Of a DNA stretch of 64,000 nucleotides, positions 7,991-17,927 are shown piece by piece. The DNA is taken from the NCBI RefSeq assembly GCF_000328625.1, contig NC_019978.1, positions 124,001-188,000 of the forward strand. Direction: 5' to 3'. Every line of letters begins with the position of its first letter. Positions within the stretch are counted from its first letter, which is position 1. Made by a program: the position numbers and the translations under genes. The notes under the pieces were generated by a model, which saw nothing but the letters and a program-made list of their open reading frames with translations, had not been told where the DNA came from and made no database searches. This stretch comes from Halobacteroides halobius DSM 5150. GTDB lineage: Bacteria > Bacillota > Halanaerobiia > Halobacteroidales > Halobacteroidaceae.

Positions 7991-8875
7991 ATGAAAATTG
8001 GGGCAATAGATTTAGGTACTAATTCTGTTAGATTATTAGTTGCTGAACCTAAAGAGGGTCAATTAAATAGATTAGCAACAGAATTAAGGGTACCTAGATT
8101 AGGTGAAGACATTCATCAAACTGGTTTTTTAAAGCAAGAAGCAATTAAAAGAACTACTAAGGTATTGCAAGAATACAAACAAATAATTGATAGATTAGAT
8201 GCTACTCCTTATGTGATAGCTACCAGTGCAGTTAGGGATGCTAGGAATAAAAATGAATTCATAACTGCTGTAAGAAGGGGATTGGGTCTGGATGTTAGGT
8301 CGATTGCTGGAGAAGAAGAAGCAAGATTATCCTATTTAGGGATTACATCTGGTTTAGATAACTTATCCTCTAAAGCTTTGGCTATAGATATTGGTGGAGG
8401 AAGTACGGAATTTATGTGGGGGAAAAAACAAGGAATTGTAGAATATAAAAGCTTAAATTTAGGGGCAGTTAGGTTAACAGATAGTTATGGAGATAATTTA
8501 AAAGAGATAGAAAAGGAAGTAAAAGCTAAATTAGAGTCAAGAATAAATGATACCTATTCACAGTTAGTTGGAGTAGGAGGAACCATTACCACTTTAGCTG
8601 CTATAAATTATTCATTAGAATCCTATGACCGAGAGATAATTCATGAGAGTATTTTATCTCAAGAAGAAATAAGAGAAATTTTAAAGAAATTAAGTAGTTT
8701 AACGTTAGAGAAAAGAAAAGAAGTTAGAGGACTTAGTCCAGATCGAGCTGATATTATTATTCCCGGGATAGTTATATTATTAGAAGTAATGAACAAGAGT
8801 AATATCGCTCAAATTGTAGTTAGTGAAACAGGGATTTTAGAAGGAATGATTTATGATAAAGTTGATAAATTTTGA
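7991..8875 (+). CDS. Ppx/GppA-family phosphatase
   Basis: A 294-residue ASKHA-fold enzyme. The phosphate 1 motif is IDLGTNSVRLLVAE (5-18), followed by ATSAVRDARN and the second phosphate loop IDIGGGSTEF (about 132). Family members hydrolyse inorganic polyphosphate or (p)ppGpp 5'-phosphate. At this length it has only the N-terminal catalytic halves and lacks the long C-terminal HD-like extension of E. coli Ppx. The ATG at 7991, preceded by GAGGAGGGC, was preferred to an upstream start that would overlap DUF501. Confidence 0.88.
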   Translation: MKIGAIDLGTNSVRLLVAEPKEGQLNRLATELRVPRLGEDIHQTGFLKQEAIKRTTKVLQEYKQIIDRLDATPYVIATSAVRDARNKNEFITAVRRGLGLDVRSIAGEEEARLSYLGITSGLDNLSSKALAIDIGGGSTEFMWGKKQGIVEYKSLNLGAVRLTDSYGDNLKEIEKEVKAKLESRINDTYSQLVGVGGTITTLAAINYSLESYDREIIHESILSQEEIREILKKLSSLTLEKRKEVRGLSPDRADIIIPGIVILLEVMNKSNIAQIVVSETGILEGMIYDKVDKF

Positions 8876-8954
8876 ATAATGCTTTTAGAGGGAGTAAAGA
8901 TAAGTATAGATGATTTGATTTACTGTAACAGTTCTTATTGATTCTAATTTATTG

Positions 8955-8983
8955 TTGACTAAATTGAAGATAGATAATATAAT
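8955..8983 (+). promoter_or_regulatory. Promoter of tRNA-Leu
   Basis: TTGACT (8955-8960), 17 bases, TATAAT (8978-8983), followed by AGTAAATGTCGC, the same initial transcript sequence as at both rRNA promoters in this window. Confidence 0.8.
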
Positions 8984-9021
8984 AGTAAATGTCGCATAAG
9001 AGAAAGCGACAAAATTTAATT

Positions 9022-9109
9022 GCCGGAGTGGCGGAACTGGCAGACGCATCGGACTTAAAATCCGGTGGGCCTTGTGCCCGTGTCGGTTCGAATCCGACCT
9101 CCGGCACCA
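9022..9109 (+). tRNA. tRNA-Leu (anticodon TAA)
   Basis: The acceptor strands GCCGGAG and CTCCGGC pair fully, the anticodon loop is CTTAAAA, and a long variable arm (GTGGGCCTTGTGCCCGT) marks a class II tRNA. CCA is encoded. Confidence 0.97.
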
Positions 9110-9126
9110 TTTAATAAAATTAATTC

Positions 9127-9155
9127 TTGACAGAATTGATTTTATTAGTTATAAT
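9127..9155 (+). promoter_or_regulatory. Promoter of the tRNA-fMet/tRNA-Met pair
   Basis: TTGACA (9127-9132), 17 bases, TATAAT (9150-9155), then AGTAATTGCGC. It lies between tRNA-Leu and tRNA-fMet. Confidence 0.8.
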
Positions 9156-9191
9156 AGTAATTGCGCAAGATAAAAAAGTTATTAATAATGT

Positions 9192-9267
<76 letters not shown>

Positions 9268-9271
9268 TCGA

Positions 9272-9348
9272 GGCGGCGTAGCTCAGCTGGCTAGAGCATG
9301 CGGTTCATACCCGCAGAGTCGGGGGTTCGATCCCCTCCGCCGCTACCA
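9272..9348 (+). tRNA. Elongator tRNA-Met (anticodon CAT)
   Basis: GGCGGCG pairs with CGCCGCT-side acceptor bases, the loop is TTCATAC and CCA is encoded. The body matches firmicute elongator tRNA-Met (GTAGCTCAGCTGGCTAGAGC) rather than tRNA-Ile2, although both carry CAT. Confidence 0.88.
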
Positions 9349-9366
9349 AATAGAATAGATCCGAAA

Positions 9367-9403
9367 GAAAAGGATGCCTTTAAAGGCATCCTTTTCTTTT
9401 TTG
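9367..9403 (+). terminator. Terminator of the tRNA cluster
   Basis: GAAAAGGATGCC (9367-9378) pairs perfectly with GGCATCCTTTTC (9385-9396) around a TTTAAA loop, followed by a T run. Confidence 0.9.
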
Positions 9404-9418
9404 AATTTTAAGTTTTAA

Positions 9419-9484
9419 TGTCGGAAAATTTAGAAGGGTGATTGTCTTTTATCGACATAATTCCCCTAGGATAACATGTATAAT
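9419..9484 (+). promoter_or_regulatory. Candidate Spo0A-controlled spoIIE promoter
   Basis: TATAAT (9479-9484) has no good -35 at 17 bases. Instead ATCGACA (9451-9457, reverse complement TGTCGAT) ends 21 bases upstream, and TGTCGGA lies at 9419-9425. Both resemble the 0A box TGTCGAA. In B. subtilis spoIIE and spoIIG have 0A boxes placed similarly with extended spacing, so Spo0A~P activation is likely by analogy. Confidence 0.55.
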
Positions 9485-9525
9485 ATAGTTAGATATTACA
9501 TAATATGTAAAAGGGGGATTATACT

Positions 9526-11901
9526 TTGAGAAGTATTGACTTTCCTATTTATCAACGGCAAAAAGAGAAAACACAGTCAAAAGAAGTAAACCTGTTACAA
9601 AAAGTAAGAAGAAGCTTTCCTGTGGTTAGTTTAAGTCTTATGGTTTTAGGATATGCTATAAGTCAAATTACTATCTTAAATGGATTGATGCCATTTGGGA
9701 TAAGCTATTTCGCTGTAGTATTATATCAAAAGGATAAGAAATTTATTACTCCTGTAAAGTTATTGTTTATTTTATTAGCAGTTAGTATAGGTTATTTTAT
9801 GAAATTAGATTTATTAGCAGTTAAGTATTTAATAGCAGCTTTATTAGTGCTAGTTTTACAAAAATATTTGAAAGATTTAAAGATTTTTTATTACTCGCTG
9901 TTTATAAGTTTTAGTTTTCTTATTTGTCAAATACCTTATTTTGATGCTACTCCAACTAATTATATTTCTTTAGGGGCAGAGGTTATAATTGTATTATTGA
10001 CTACTTTATTGGCTTTAAAGATTATGCCGGAGGTATTAATTTATTTAGAAGATAGAAGTAAGAAATCTAAAAATTTATTGGCTTTAGGAGTTATAATGGG
10101 ACTAGCCAGTGTATTTATAATAGGAGAGCAGATAGGTGGTATTAATTTTTTACGGGTCTTAGCAGTTTATTCTATAATGTTAGTAGCTTTAGTATTTGGG
10201 CCAACCCAAGCTACAGTGGTAGGGGTAATAGTAGGTTTTTTATATAATATGACCCACTTAAATGCTTTTCCTTTAGCTGGAAGTTATGCTTTAGCCGGTT
10301 TAATTGCAGGGAATTTGAAAAAGCAAGATAAATTAGGAGTCAGTTTTGGGTTTGTTATAAGTAGTTTATTGTATATCACTTTTATTAGTGTTTCAGGTTC
10401 TATAATTTCAATAATGAAAGAAGCATTAATTGCAGGTCTGATTTTAATTTTGACCCCTCGTAAATTGCTTTCTGGTTTGGAGGATTTAAGTCAAGAGGAA
10501 GAAAGAAGTACAAAATTTGAGGATGATAAATTAGAGTCATTTGTTACTCAAAGAGTCCGCCAATTTTCTGATATATTTAATGAATTATCTACTGCGTTTT
10601 CTGAAGTTTTACCTAAAGATGATAATGGGACTGAAGATGTAGGAACATTTCTTGATTTGATCACTGATAAAGTATGTGTAGAATGTGAGTTATGTAATTC
10701 ATGTTGGCAGCAGTCTTTTTATACTACTTATCAATCTTTATTTGATTTATTAGCTATTGCAGAAAATAGGGGAGAGGTATTGATTGATGATCTTGAGAGA
10801 GAAATGTCTGTTAATTGTGTACGTAAGGTGAAATTAGCCACAGAGATTAATCAATTTGTTAAAATGTATGAACTAAATCATTATTGGGAATCTAGATTAT
10901 ATAAGAATAAAAAGATTTTATTAGATCAATTATCTGGTATGTCAGAAGTAGTAGATAATTTAGCGGAAGAGTTAAATATTAGTGTTAAACCCGAGGATGA
11001 AGTTGAACAAAAAGTGCATGGTATTTTAGAGCAGAATGGTTTAAGGATAAAAAAAGTATTGGCTACTAATTATAATAATGAAGAATTAGAGCTTACGATT
11101 AGAAAAGAAAGTTGTAATGGTGAACATGAGTGTATCAAAAAAATATTACCCTTACTTAATCATAAACTAGATTATAAATTTGATTTAACTTGGAGTGAGT
11201 GTGGTCATCAGCTAGGAAAGACTAATTGTCTATGCCGATTAACCCCAGGAACTGAATACCAATTAAAAACAGGCGTGGCAACTTCTAGTCAAGCTAATAA
11301 TATATCGGGTGACAATTTTACTTTTTTTAATCAACAAGATGGTAAATTTATTTCAATATTAAGTGATGGAATGGGGGTTGGGGCTAAAGCATCTAGAGAA
11401 AGTGAAAGTGCTGTAAGGTTATTAGAAAAAATGTTGCAAGCTGGATTGAACTATAAATTAGCTTTACAAAGTGTTAACTCTATCTTAGGATTACGCTCTA
11501 AAGAAGATAATTTTACAACTGTAGATTTGTTGGAGTTTAATCAAGTAACTGGTCAAGCTGAGTTTATAAAGGTTGGTTCAGCTTCAAGTTTTATTAAACG
11601 AGGTAATGAAGTTAGTATGATAAAATCTACTACTTTACCTATAGGGATTTTAAATCAAATAGATTTAGAGCCAAGTTCTTTACAACTAAAGGATAAAGAC
11701 TTAATTATAATGATGAGTGATGGTGTAATAGATAGTAAAGAGGGAGTGACTATAAAGGAAGAATGGGTTTTACAATTATTAAAGAATAATTTGATTGATG
11801 ATCCACAATCTTTAGCCCAGTATATCCTTGAAAAAGCCCAAGGCAATAAAAGAATAGAAGATGATATGACAGTGCTTGTAATTAGAGTTGATAGATGTTA
11901 A
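9526..11901 (+). CDS. spoIIE: Stage II sporulation protein E (SpoIIE)
   Basis: A 791-residue membrane serine phosphatase that dephosphorylates SpoIIAA to release SigmaF in the forespore and also interacts with FtsZ. About ten hydrophobic spans fill residues 35-310, a central regulatory domain with a Cys cluster (CVECELCNSC, about 384-393) follows, and the C-terminal PP2C domain shows SDGMGVGAKA (613-622) and MMSDGVIDSKEG. TTG at 9526 follows AAGGGGGAT. Conserved location before tilS-hpt-ftsH matches B. subtilis. Its presence implies a sporulating host. Confidence 0.96.
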   Translation: MRSIDFPIYQRQKEKTQSKEVNLLQKVRRSFPVVSLSLMVLGYAISQITILNGLMPFGISYFAVVLYQKDKKFITPVKLLFILLAVSIGYFMKLDLLAVKYLIAALLVLVLQKYLKDLKIFYYSLFISFSFLICQIPYFDATPTNYISLGAEVIIVLLTTLLALKIMPEVLIYLEDRSKKSKNLLALGVIMGLASVFIIGEQIGGINFLRVLAVYSIMLVALVFGPTQATVVGVIVGFLYNMTHLNAFPLAGSYALAGLIAGNLKKQDKLGVSFGFVISSLLYITFISVSGSIISIMKEALIAGLILILTPRKLLSGLEDLSQEEERSTKFEDDKLESFVTQRVRQFSDIFNELSTAFSEVLPKDDNGTEDVGTFLDLITDKVCVECELCNSCWQQSFYTTYQSLFDLLAIAENRGEVLIDDLEREMSVNCVRKVKLATEINQFVKMYELNHYWESRLYKNKKILLDQLSGMSEVVDNLAEELNISVKPEDEVEQKVHGILEQNGLRIKKVLATNYNNEELELTIRKESCNGEHECIKKILPLLNHKLDYKFDLTWSECGHQLGKTNCLCRLTPGTEYQLKTGVATSSQANNISGDNFTFFNQQDGKFISILSDGMGVGAKASRESESAVRLLEKMLQAGLNYKLALQSVNSILGLRSKEDNFTTVDLLEFNQVTGQAEFIKVGSASSFIKRGNEVSMIKSTTLPIGILNQIDLEPSSLQLKDKDLIIMMSDGVIDSKEGVTIKEEWVLQLLKNNLIDDPQSLAQYILEKAQGNKRIEDDMTVLVIRVDRC

Positions 11902-11944
11902 TATATAATAAACATAAAATATTTTATAAAAGTGGTTGATATAT

Positions 11945-13345
11945 ATGTCTCTAATCGAGAAAGTTAAGACTACAATTGAGAAGTATCAATTATTAACTAC
12001 AGGAGATCAAGTATTGGTTGGAGTTTCTGGTGGTCCAGACTCATTGGCCTTGGCCCATATTTTAAAGCAGTTGCAAAAGGATTATCAGCTCGATTTACAT
12101 ATAGCTCATCTAAATCATCAATTAAGAGGTAAAAGAGCAAAACAGGATGCAGAGTTTGTAAAAAAGATAACTAGCAAATGGCAGTTGCCTGTAACAATAG
12201 AAAGCTATGATGTTAAAAGCTATCAACAAGAACATAGTCTTTCTTTAGAAGATGCTGCTCGTAAAATTAGATATAATTTTTTCTTTAATTTATTAGATAA
12301 GCTTAACTTTGATAAGATAGCTGTAGGACATCATGCTGATGATCAGGCTGAGACGGTTTTAATGAAGTTTTTGCGAGGGGCAGGTCTTAAAGGATTAGGA
12401 GGGATGGCCCCACAAAATGAAAAAATAATCAGACCATTAATTGAGCTATCGAAAAGTCAACTACAAGATTATTGTAGTAAATATGAGCTTAATCCGCGCT
12501 TTGATGAAACTAATGCAGAATCAATTCAGCAACGAAATAAGATTAGATTAGAACTATTACCATTATTAAAAGAAGATTATAATAATAATTTAGTAGCTAC
12601 TCTTAATCGAACTGCCCAAATATGTAGAACAGAAGATGATTTTTTATCCCAACAAGCAGCACAATTATTAGAAAAAATAATTATTAAGCAAAATACAGAA
12701 CAGTTGATTTTGGATGTAGAAGATTTTGTAGAGCTACATGTAGCTCTACAACGTAGATTGATTAGAGAAGCCATTAAAACTCTTCAGAATGATTATAAGA
12801 ATATTTATTACCAACATATTGAAAATATACTTGAATTGGTAGTTGCCCAAAAGACAGGAAAGAAAATTGAATTGCCTGGTGACTTAATAGTTAGATTAAA
12901 TTATAACCAATTAATCTTTTCTCAAAAGCAATTAGTAACTAAAAGAAATGATTTTAGAAAGTTAATTTCTATAGGTCAATTTAAAATTCCTGAGTTAAAG
13001 ATAAAAATTAAGAGTAAAATAGTAGATAGTGACTATCCTTGGCAGAAAGAACTTGATAATCCCCAGTTTGGTTTTTTTGATTATAATAAAATTGGTTCTC
13101 AGTTTTATCTACGAACAAGAAAAGAAGGGGATCGTTTTTACCCTTTAGGAATGCAGGGAAGTAAGAAAGTAAAAGATTTTTTTATTGATCAAAAAATTGC
13201 TTTATGGAAAAGGGATCAAATACCATTGTTTGTTACAGAAAAGGATGATATTTTCTGGGTTGGTGGTCTAAGGATTGATAATCGATTTAAGATAACTAAT
13301 AGTACAACTCAAATTTTAGCAGTCGAGATAAAGGAGGAATTATAG
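11945..13345 (+). CDS. tilS: tRNA(Ile)-lysidine synthetase TilS
   Basis: A 466-residue enzyme that converts the wobble C of tRNA-Ile2(CAT) to lysidine so that AUA is read as Ile. The ATP-pyrophosphatase loop SGGPDS is at 28-33; DQAETVLMKFLRG and the C-terminal TilS domain (RTRKEGDRFYPLGMQGSKKVKDFF) are evident. The ATG at 11945 is used; TTG at 11936 adds three residues. It is 3 bases from hpt, a pairing conserved across firmicutes. Confidence 0.95.
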   Translation: MSLIEKVKTTIEKYQLLTTGDQVLVGVSGGPDSLALAHILKQLQKDYQLDLHIAHLNHQLRGKRAKQDAEFVKKITSKWQLPVTIESYDVKSYQQEHSLSLEDAARKIRYNFFFNLLDKLNFDKIAVGHHADDQAETVLMKFLRGAGLKGLGGMAPQNEKIIRPLIELSKSQLQDYCSKYELNPRFDETNAESIQQRNKIRLELLPLLKEDYNNNLVATLNRTAQICRTEDDFLSQQAAQLLEKIIIKQNTEQLILDVEDFVELHVALQRRLIREAIKTLQNDYKNIYYQHIENILELVVAQKTGKKIELPGDLIVRLNYNQLIFSQKQLVTKRNDFRKLISIGQFKIPELKIKIKSKIVDSDYPWQKELDNPQFGFFDYNKIGSQFYLRTRKEGDRFYPLGMQGSKKVKDFFIDQKIALWKRDQIPLFVTEKDDIFWVGGLRIDNRFKITNSTTQILAVEIKEEL

Positions 13346-13347
13346 TT

Positions 13348-13893
13348 GTGGAAGAAATAGTTGATGAAGTTTTAATCTCAGAAAAAAAGCTACAGGCCAG
13401 GATTAAAGAATTAGGTGAAAAAATAACTACTCATTATAATCAAGATGACGAGATTGTAATGGTTTGTATTTTAAGAGGTGGATTTTTATTTATGGCTGAT
13501 CTAGCCAGAGAAGTTAAGTTGCCAGTAGTACTTGACTTTATGGATGTAACAAGTTATGAAGGTGGTACAACTACTACTGGAGATGTAAGAATCATAAAGG
13601 ATTTAGAAGAAAGTATTGAACATAAACATGTTTTAATTGCCGAAGATATTATTGATACTGGTTTAACCTTAAAGCATATAATTAAGGTGCTAGAAACTCG
13701 TAATCCTAAAAGCATCAATATTTGTACTTTACTTGATAAGCCAGAACGAAGAACTGAAAAGGAAGTCGAAGTAACTTGGAATGGATTTGAGATTCCTAAT
13801 AAATTTGTAGTAGGCTATGGTTTAGATTTTCAAGAGAAGTATAGAAATATTCCGTATATATTTGTACCTAAGCCTGAATTATATAAGAAGTAA
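13348..13893 (+). CDS. hpt: Hypoxanthine phosphoribosyltransferase
   Basis: A 181-residue purine salvage enzyme forming IMP/GMP from PRPP. The PRPP-binding motif is LIAEDIIDTGLTL (about 97-109), the N-terminal flexible loop includes MDVTSYEGGTTTTGD, and ends with the DFQEKYRNIPYIFV block that contacts the base. GTG start, with GGAGGAAT before it; follows tilS by two bases, suggesting cotranscription and probably translational coupling. Confidence 0.95.
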   Translation: MEEIVDEVLISEKKLQARIKELGEKITTHYNQDDEIVMVCILRGGFLFMADLAREVKLPVVLDFMDVTSYEGGTTTTGDVRIIKDLEESIEHKHVLIAEDIIDTGLTLKHIIKVLETRNPKSINICTLLDKPERRTEKEVEVTWNGFEIPNKFVVGYGLDFQEKYRNIPYIFVPKPELYKK

Positions 13894-13914
13894 TAAATCA
13901 CAGTTGGAATTCAT

Positions 13915-13943
13915 TTGCTAAAATTAATAAAGTATGGTATAAT
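13915..13943 (+). promoter_or_regulatory. ftsH promoter
   Basis: TTGCTA (13915-13920), 17 bases, TATAAT (13938-13943), 56 bases before the ftsH TTG start. Confidence 0.65.
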
Positions 13944-13998
13944 CAATAAATGGTAGAATGAACAACTATATTGTTTTTTAGGGAAGGAGGATTGTTAG

Positions 13999-15846
13999 TT
14001 GAAGAAGTTTTCGAAGAGTATTGGATTTTATATAGTCATAATTGCCATTGGAGTTTTAATAGCTCAATATATTATTGCTCCTAATCAACCACAAGAAGAA
14101 GTATCTTATAGTCAGTTTATTAAGCAGGTTAAAACAGGTAAAATTGAAAAAGTTACAATCATAGGTGAAAATTTAATAAGAGGAAACCTAGCAGATGGTA
14201 AAAAGTTTGAAATAAATGTACCCGGAACAATTGAAAAACTAGAGGGACTTTTACGAGCTAATGATGTAAAGATTGAGACTAAGCCTGAGCCTGAACCACC
14301 ATGGTGGACAGGATTATTTGCTTATTTATTACCAACAATTATTTTGATTGCCGCGTGGATCTTTATTATGAATAAAATGCAAGGTGGCGGCAAGAAAATG
14401 ATGTCTTTTGGAAAGAATAAGGCTCAACTACATAAAGAAGGAGATACTAAAGTTACATTTGATGATGTAGCTAACTATGAAGAAGTTAAAGAAGAGTTAC
14501 AGGAAGTTGTTGAATTCTTAAAGCATCCAGATAAGTTCAGTCGTTTGGGGGCTGAAATTCCTAAAGGTGTTTTAATGTTAGGTCCTCCAGGGACAGGTAA
14601 GACTTTAATGGCTAGAGCAGTATCTGGCGAAGCAGGGGTGCCATTTTTCTTCATCAGTGGTTCTGACTTTGTTGAAATGTTTGTTGGAGTTGGAGCTTCT
14701 CGAGTCAGAGATTTATTTGAACAAGGAAAAGAAAATGCTCCTTGTATTGTCTTTATTGATGAATTAGATGCTGTAGGTCGCCAACGTGGTGCTGGTGTTG
14801 GTGGAGGTAATGATGAACGTGAGCAAACTTTAAACCAGTTATTAGTTGAAATGGATGGTTTTGAGCCTAATGAAGGTATTATTGTTATGGGGGCTACTAA
14901 TCGTCCTGATGTACTGGATAAAGCTTTATTAAGACCAGGCCGTTTTGATAGACAGATTCCGGTTGGAAAACCAGATTATAAAGCTAGAAAAGGTATTTTA
15001 GAGATCCATGTTGAAGATAAACCTATAACTGATGATGTAGATTTAGAAGTATTAGCTCGCAGGACTCCTGGTTTCACTGGAGCTGATTTAGAGAATTTAG
15101 CTAATGAAGCTGCTATTTTAGCGGCTCGTCGTGATAAAGAAGAAATTAGTATGCTTGAGTTCGATGACTCTATTGATAGAGTTATTGCCGGGCCAAAGCG
15201 TAAGAGTAGAGTAATTAGTGATAAAGAAAAGGATATTGTTTCTTATCACGAGACAGGTCATGCTTTATTAGGAGAATTATTAGCAGAAGCTGACCCAACT
15301 CATAAGGTAACTATTATTCCTCGTGGTAGAGCTGGTGGTTTTACTATTAATCTACCTGAAGAGGATAAAAGCTTTGTTACTAAAACTGAGTTACAACATA
15401 AAGTCTCTTCTTTATTAGGAGGAAGAGTAGCTGAAGAGATCTTTTTAGATGATATCAGTACCGGAGCGCAAAATGATTTAGAGCGAGCTACTAAAATAGT
15501 TCGTAGAATGGTGACTGATTATGGAATGAGTGAAAAGCTTGGCCCGTTGACTTTAGGACAGAAACAAAATGATCAAGTCTTTTTAGGTAGAGATCTCTCT
15601 AGAAGCCGTAACTATAGTGAAGAAGTTGCAGCTGAGATTGATAAAGAAATTAAAAAATTAGTAGAAAGTTGTTATCAAAAAGCTGAGGAAATTTTAAGTG
15701 AGAATAGTGAAATAGTAGAAGATATGGTAGCTGCTTTAAAGGAAAAAGAAACTTTAGAAAAAGAAGATATTAAAGAGATTATTATTGAATATAAGCCTGG
15801 TTTTTATGATGAAGAAGCTAATGATTTAGAAGAAGATGATCAGTAA
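13999..15846 (+). CDS. ftsH: ATP-dependent zinc metalloprotease FtsH
   Basis: A 615-residue membrane-anchored AAA protease that degrades misfolded membrane and regulatory proteins. Membrane spans lie near 7-27 and 105-125 flanking an extracytoplasmic domain; Walker A is GPPGTGKT (195-202), Walker B is [10 protein letters not shown], the second region of homology contains TNRPDVLD and RPGRFDR, and the zinc site HETGH starts at residue 417. TTG start follows GGAAGGAGGA. The acidic C-terminal tail ([11 protein letters not shown]) is typical for the order but has no assigned function. Confidence 0.97.
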   Translation: MKKFSKSIGFYIVIIAIGVLIAQYIIAPNQPQEEVSYSQFIKQVKTGKIEKVTIIGENLIRGNLADGKKFEINVPGTIEKLEGLLRANDVKIETKPEPEPPWWTGLFAYLLPTIILIAAWIFIMNKMQGGGKKMMSFGKNKAQLHKEGDTKVTFDDVANYEEVKEELQEVVEFLKHPDKFSRLGAEIPKGVLMLGPPGTGKTLMARAVSGEAGVPFFFISGSDFVEMFVGVGASRVRDLFEQGKENAPCIVFIDELDAVGRQRGAGVGGGNDEREQTLNQLLVEMDGFEPNEGIIVMGATNRPDVLDKALLRPGRFDRQIPVGKPDYKARKGILEIHVEDKPITDDVDLEVLARRTPGFTGADLENLANEAAILAARRDKEEISMLEFDDSIDRVIAGPKRKSRVISDKEKDIVSYHETGHALLGELLAEADPTHKVTIIPRGRAGGFTINLPEEDKSFVTKTELQHKVSSLLGGRVAEEIFLDDISTGAQNDLERATKIVRRMVTDYGMSEKLGPLTLGQKQNDQVFLGRDLSRSRNYSEEVAAEIDKEIKKLVESCYQKAEEILSENSEIVEDMVAALKEKETLEKEDIKEIIIEYKPGFYDEEANDLEEDDQ

Positions 15847-15860
15847 TTAATAATCCAATA

Positions 15861-15978
15861 GATGCTTATTATGTGACTGACGGATTAGGATGGGATTAAC
15901 CATCAAGGAGCATAATAAGGAGAATTGCCGACCGTCTGGGCAGATAGTTATAATTGCTATCTGTTCAGGCGGTTTTTT
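15861..15978 (+). promoter_or_regulatory. ZTP (pfl) riboswitch with terminator
   Basis: P1 forms from TTATTATG (15866-15873) and CATAATAA (15911-15918). The core has the conserved GTGACTGACGG and CAAGGAG elements and the pseudoknot/P3 block GCCGACCGTCTGGGC (15927-15941). ACCGTCTGGGCAGATAG (15931-15947) also pairs with CTATCTGTTCAGGCGGT (15957-15973) before a T run, so terminator and ligand-bound P3 compete. ZTP/ZMP signals low 10-formyl-THF, and the gene downstream is fhs, a typical regulon member. Confidence 0.93.
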
Positions 15979-16065
15979 ATATTTAAAGTAAGAATGTTTA
16001 CAGTTTAAAATTGATTGAGTATAATTTTTACTGAAGGGCTTAAACTAAATTTGGGAGGGATTGAG

Positions 16066-17733
16066 ATGAAAAGTGATATTGAAATTGCTCAGACAACAGA
16101 AATGGAACCAATTGATAAGATTGCAAAGAAGTTGGGGTTAGGTGCAAATGATATTGAGAGGTATGGTAAATATAAGGCAAAGATTAAATTAGATACTTAT
16201 AAGCAAGTATTAGAAGAAAATGATCCTGGTAAGTTAATTTTAACTACTGCTATTACACCTACACCGGCTGGGGAAGGAAAATCAACTACAACTGTAGGAT
16301 TAGGTCAGGCTTTAAACAAACTAGGAGAAAATGCAGCAGTTGCTTTACGTGAACCTTCTTTAGGACCTTGTATGGGGATTAAAGGAGGAGCTGCTGGTGG
16401 AGGTTACTCACAGGTTGTGCCAATGGAGGATATAAATCTTCATTTCACGGGAGATATTCATGCTATTGGCATAGCACACAATTTATTAGCAGCCACAATT
16501 GATAATCATATTAAGCAAGGAAATGAACTTAACTTAGATCCGAATCAAATTATTTTCAAGCGGGTTGTAGATATGAATGACCGAGCTTTAAGAGAGATTG
16601 TTGTAGGGTTAGGAGCTAAAAATGGTCAAACGCGTGAGGATGGGTATATGATTACTGTTGCTTCAGAAGTAATGGCGATTTTATGTTTAGCTGAAGATAT
16701 AATTGATTTAAAAAGTAGATTAGGTGAAATAATTATTGGCTATACTTATGAGGGCCAACCAGTAAAAGCTAAAGAATTAGAAGTAGCAGGAGCAATGGCT
16801 GCTTTATTAAAAGATGCTCTTAAACCTAATTTAGTTCAAACATTAGAGAATACTCCTGCTTTTATTCATGGAGGTCCATTTGCTAATATTGCTCATGGTT
16901 GTAATAGTATTATGGCTACTAATTTAGCCTTACATACTGCTGATTATACAGTAACTGAAGCTGGTTTTGGAGCTGACCTAGGAGCAGAGAAGTTCTTTAA
17001 TATTAAGTGTCGGTTTGCTGATTTAAAGCCAGACGCAGTTGTTTTAGTAGCAACAGTTAGAGCTTTAAAGATGCATGGTGGGGCGAATGGAGATAGTTTA
17101 CAGGAAAAGAACTTAGAGGCATTATCTGCTGGATTAGAGAATTTAGAGAAGCATATTGAAAATGTGCAGAAGTTTAATCTTCCTCTGGTAGTAGCTATTA
17201 ATGAGTTTACTAATGATACAGAGGCTGAGATTAAATTAATTAAGAAACGTTGTCAAGAGTTAGGTGTGGAAGTAGCTCTTTCTCAAGTGTGGGAGAAAGG
17301 AGGAGCTGGTGGAGTAGAAGTAGCTAAGAAGGTATTAAATTTAGTTGATCAGCCAAGTGAATTTAAGCCATTATATTCTACTGAAGATTCTATTGAGGAA
17401 AAGATAGAAAGGATAGCTACAGAAGTTTATGGTGCAGCGAAGGTTAACTTTACAGCGCAGGCAAAAAAGAATATTAAGCAATTAGCTGAAAATGGTTTTG
17501 CTAATTTACCAATCTGTATGGCTAAGACTCCAGCTTCATTATCTGATGACCCATCTTTAAAGGGGCGACCAGAAGGTTTTGAATTAACTGTAAGAGAAAT
17601 TAAAGTCTCCGCTGGTGCAGGCTTTTTAGTAGCACTGACTGGTGATGTATTAACAATGCCTGGTTTGCCAAAAGAGCCTTCAGCTGAAGATATTGATATT
17701 AATGCTGAGGGAAAGATTACAGGTTTATTTTAA
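16066..17733 (+). CDS. fhs: Formate-tetrahydrofolate ligase
   Basis: A 555-residue ATP-dependent enzyme that makes 10-formyl-THF for purine and one-carbon metabolism. It shows the ATP loop [20 protein letters not shown], the [21 protein letters not shown] segment, and the strongly conserved [10 protein letters not shown]. The ATG at 16066 follows GGGAGGG; a TTG at 16015 would add 17 residues without a ribosome binding site. The preceding ZTP riboswitch supplies one-carbon feedback. Confidence 0.97.
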   Translation: MKSDIEIAQTTEMEPIDKIAKKLGLGANDIERYGKYKAKIKLDTYKQVLEENDPGKLILTTAITPTPAGEGKSTTTVGLGQALNKLGENAAVALREPSLGPCMGIKGGAAGGGYSQVVPMEDINLHFTGDIHAIGIAHNLLAATIDNHIKQGNELNLDPNQIIFKRVVDMNDRALREIVVGLGAKNGQTREDGYMITVASEVMAILCLAEDIIDLKSRLGEIIIGYTYEGQPVKAKELEVAGAMAALLKDALKPNLVQTLENTPAFIHGGPFANIAHGCNSIMATNLALHTADYTVTEAGFGADLGAEKFFNIKCRFADLKPDAVVLVATVRALKMHGGANGDSLQEKNLEALSAGLENLEKHIENVQKFNLPLVVAINEFTNDTEAEIKLIKKRCQELGVEVALSQVWEKGGAGGVEVAKKVLNLVDQPSEFKPLYSTEDSIEEKIERIATEVYGAAKVNFTAQAKKNIKQLAENGFANLPICMAKTPASLSDDPSLKGRPEGFELTVREIKVSAGAGFLVALTGDVLTMPGLPKEPSAEDIDINAEGKITGLF

Positions 17734-17735
17734 AT

Positions 17736-17764
17736 TTGCAATTTTAAATTTTAACTAGTATAAT
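17736..17764 (+). promoter_or_regulatory. Promoter of the pantothenate operon
   Basis: TTGCAA (17736-17741), 17 bases, TATAAT (17759-17764), beginning just after the fhs stop. Confidence 0.6.
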
Positions 17765-17774
17765 GAAATGAAAT

Positions 17775-17896
17775 TGAATAATATCCGCTTGGATCTATTA
17801 ATAGACTGAGACGGGGAATAGCTTATGTAGTGGGCCAACTATGCCTATCTATATCTATAGATAACTCCTTTCCTGTCTAGGTTAGGAGTTTTTTCT
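17775..17896 (+). promoter_or_regulatory. Structured leader of panB (probable pan motif) and terminator
   Basis: After the promoter an RNA of ~120 bases folds into local helices, for example CTATT/AATAG around GACTGAGACGGGG and GTAGT/ACTAT around GGGCCA. It ends in AACTCCT (17863-17869) and AGGAGTT (17884-17890) followed by T residues, an intrinsic terminator ahead of panB. Structured leaders called the pan motif are known upstream of panB operons in firmicutes; I assign this by position and general form, not by a verified consensus. Confidence 0.6.
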
Positions 17897-17927
17897 TTGT
17901 GTAAGGAATTTTACTGGAGGTGAAAAG

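Noticed and set aside
9272-9348. tRNA-Ile2 with lysidine-modified CAT, given tilS nearby
   Set aside because: The tRNA body matches firmicute elongator tRNA-Met more closely than tRNA-Ile2.
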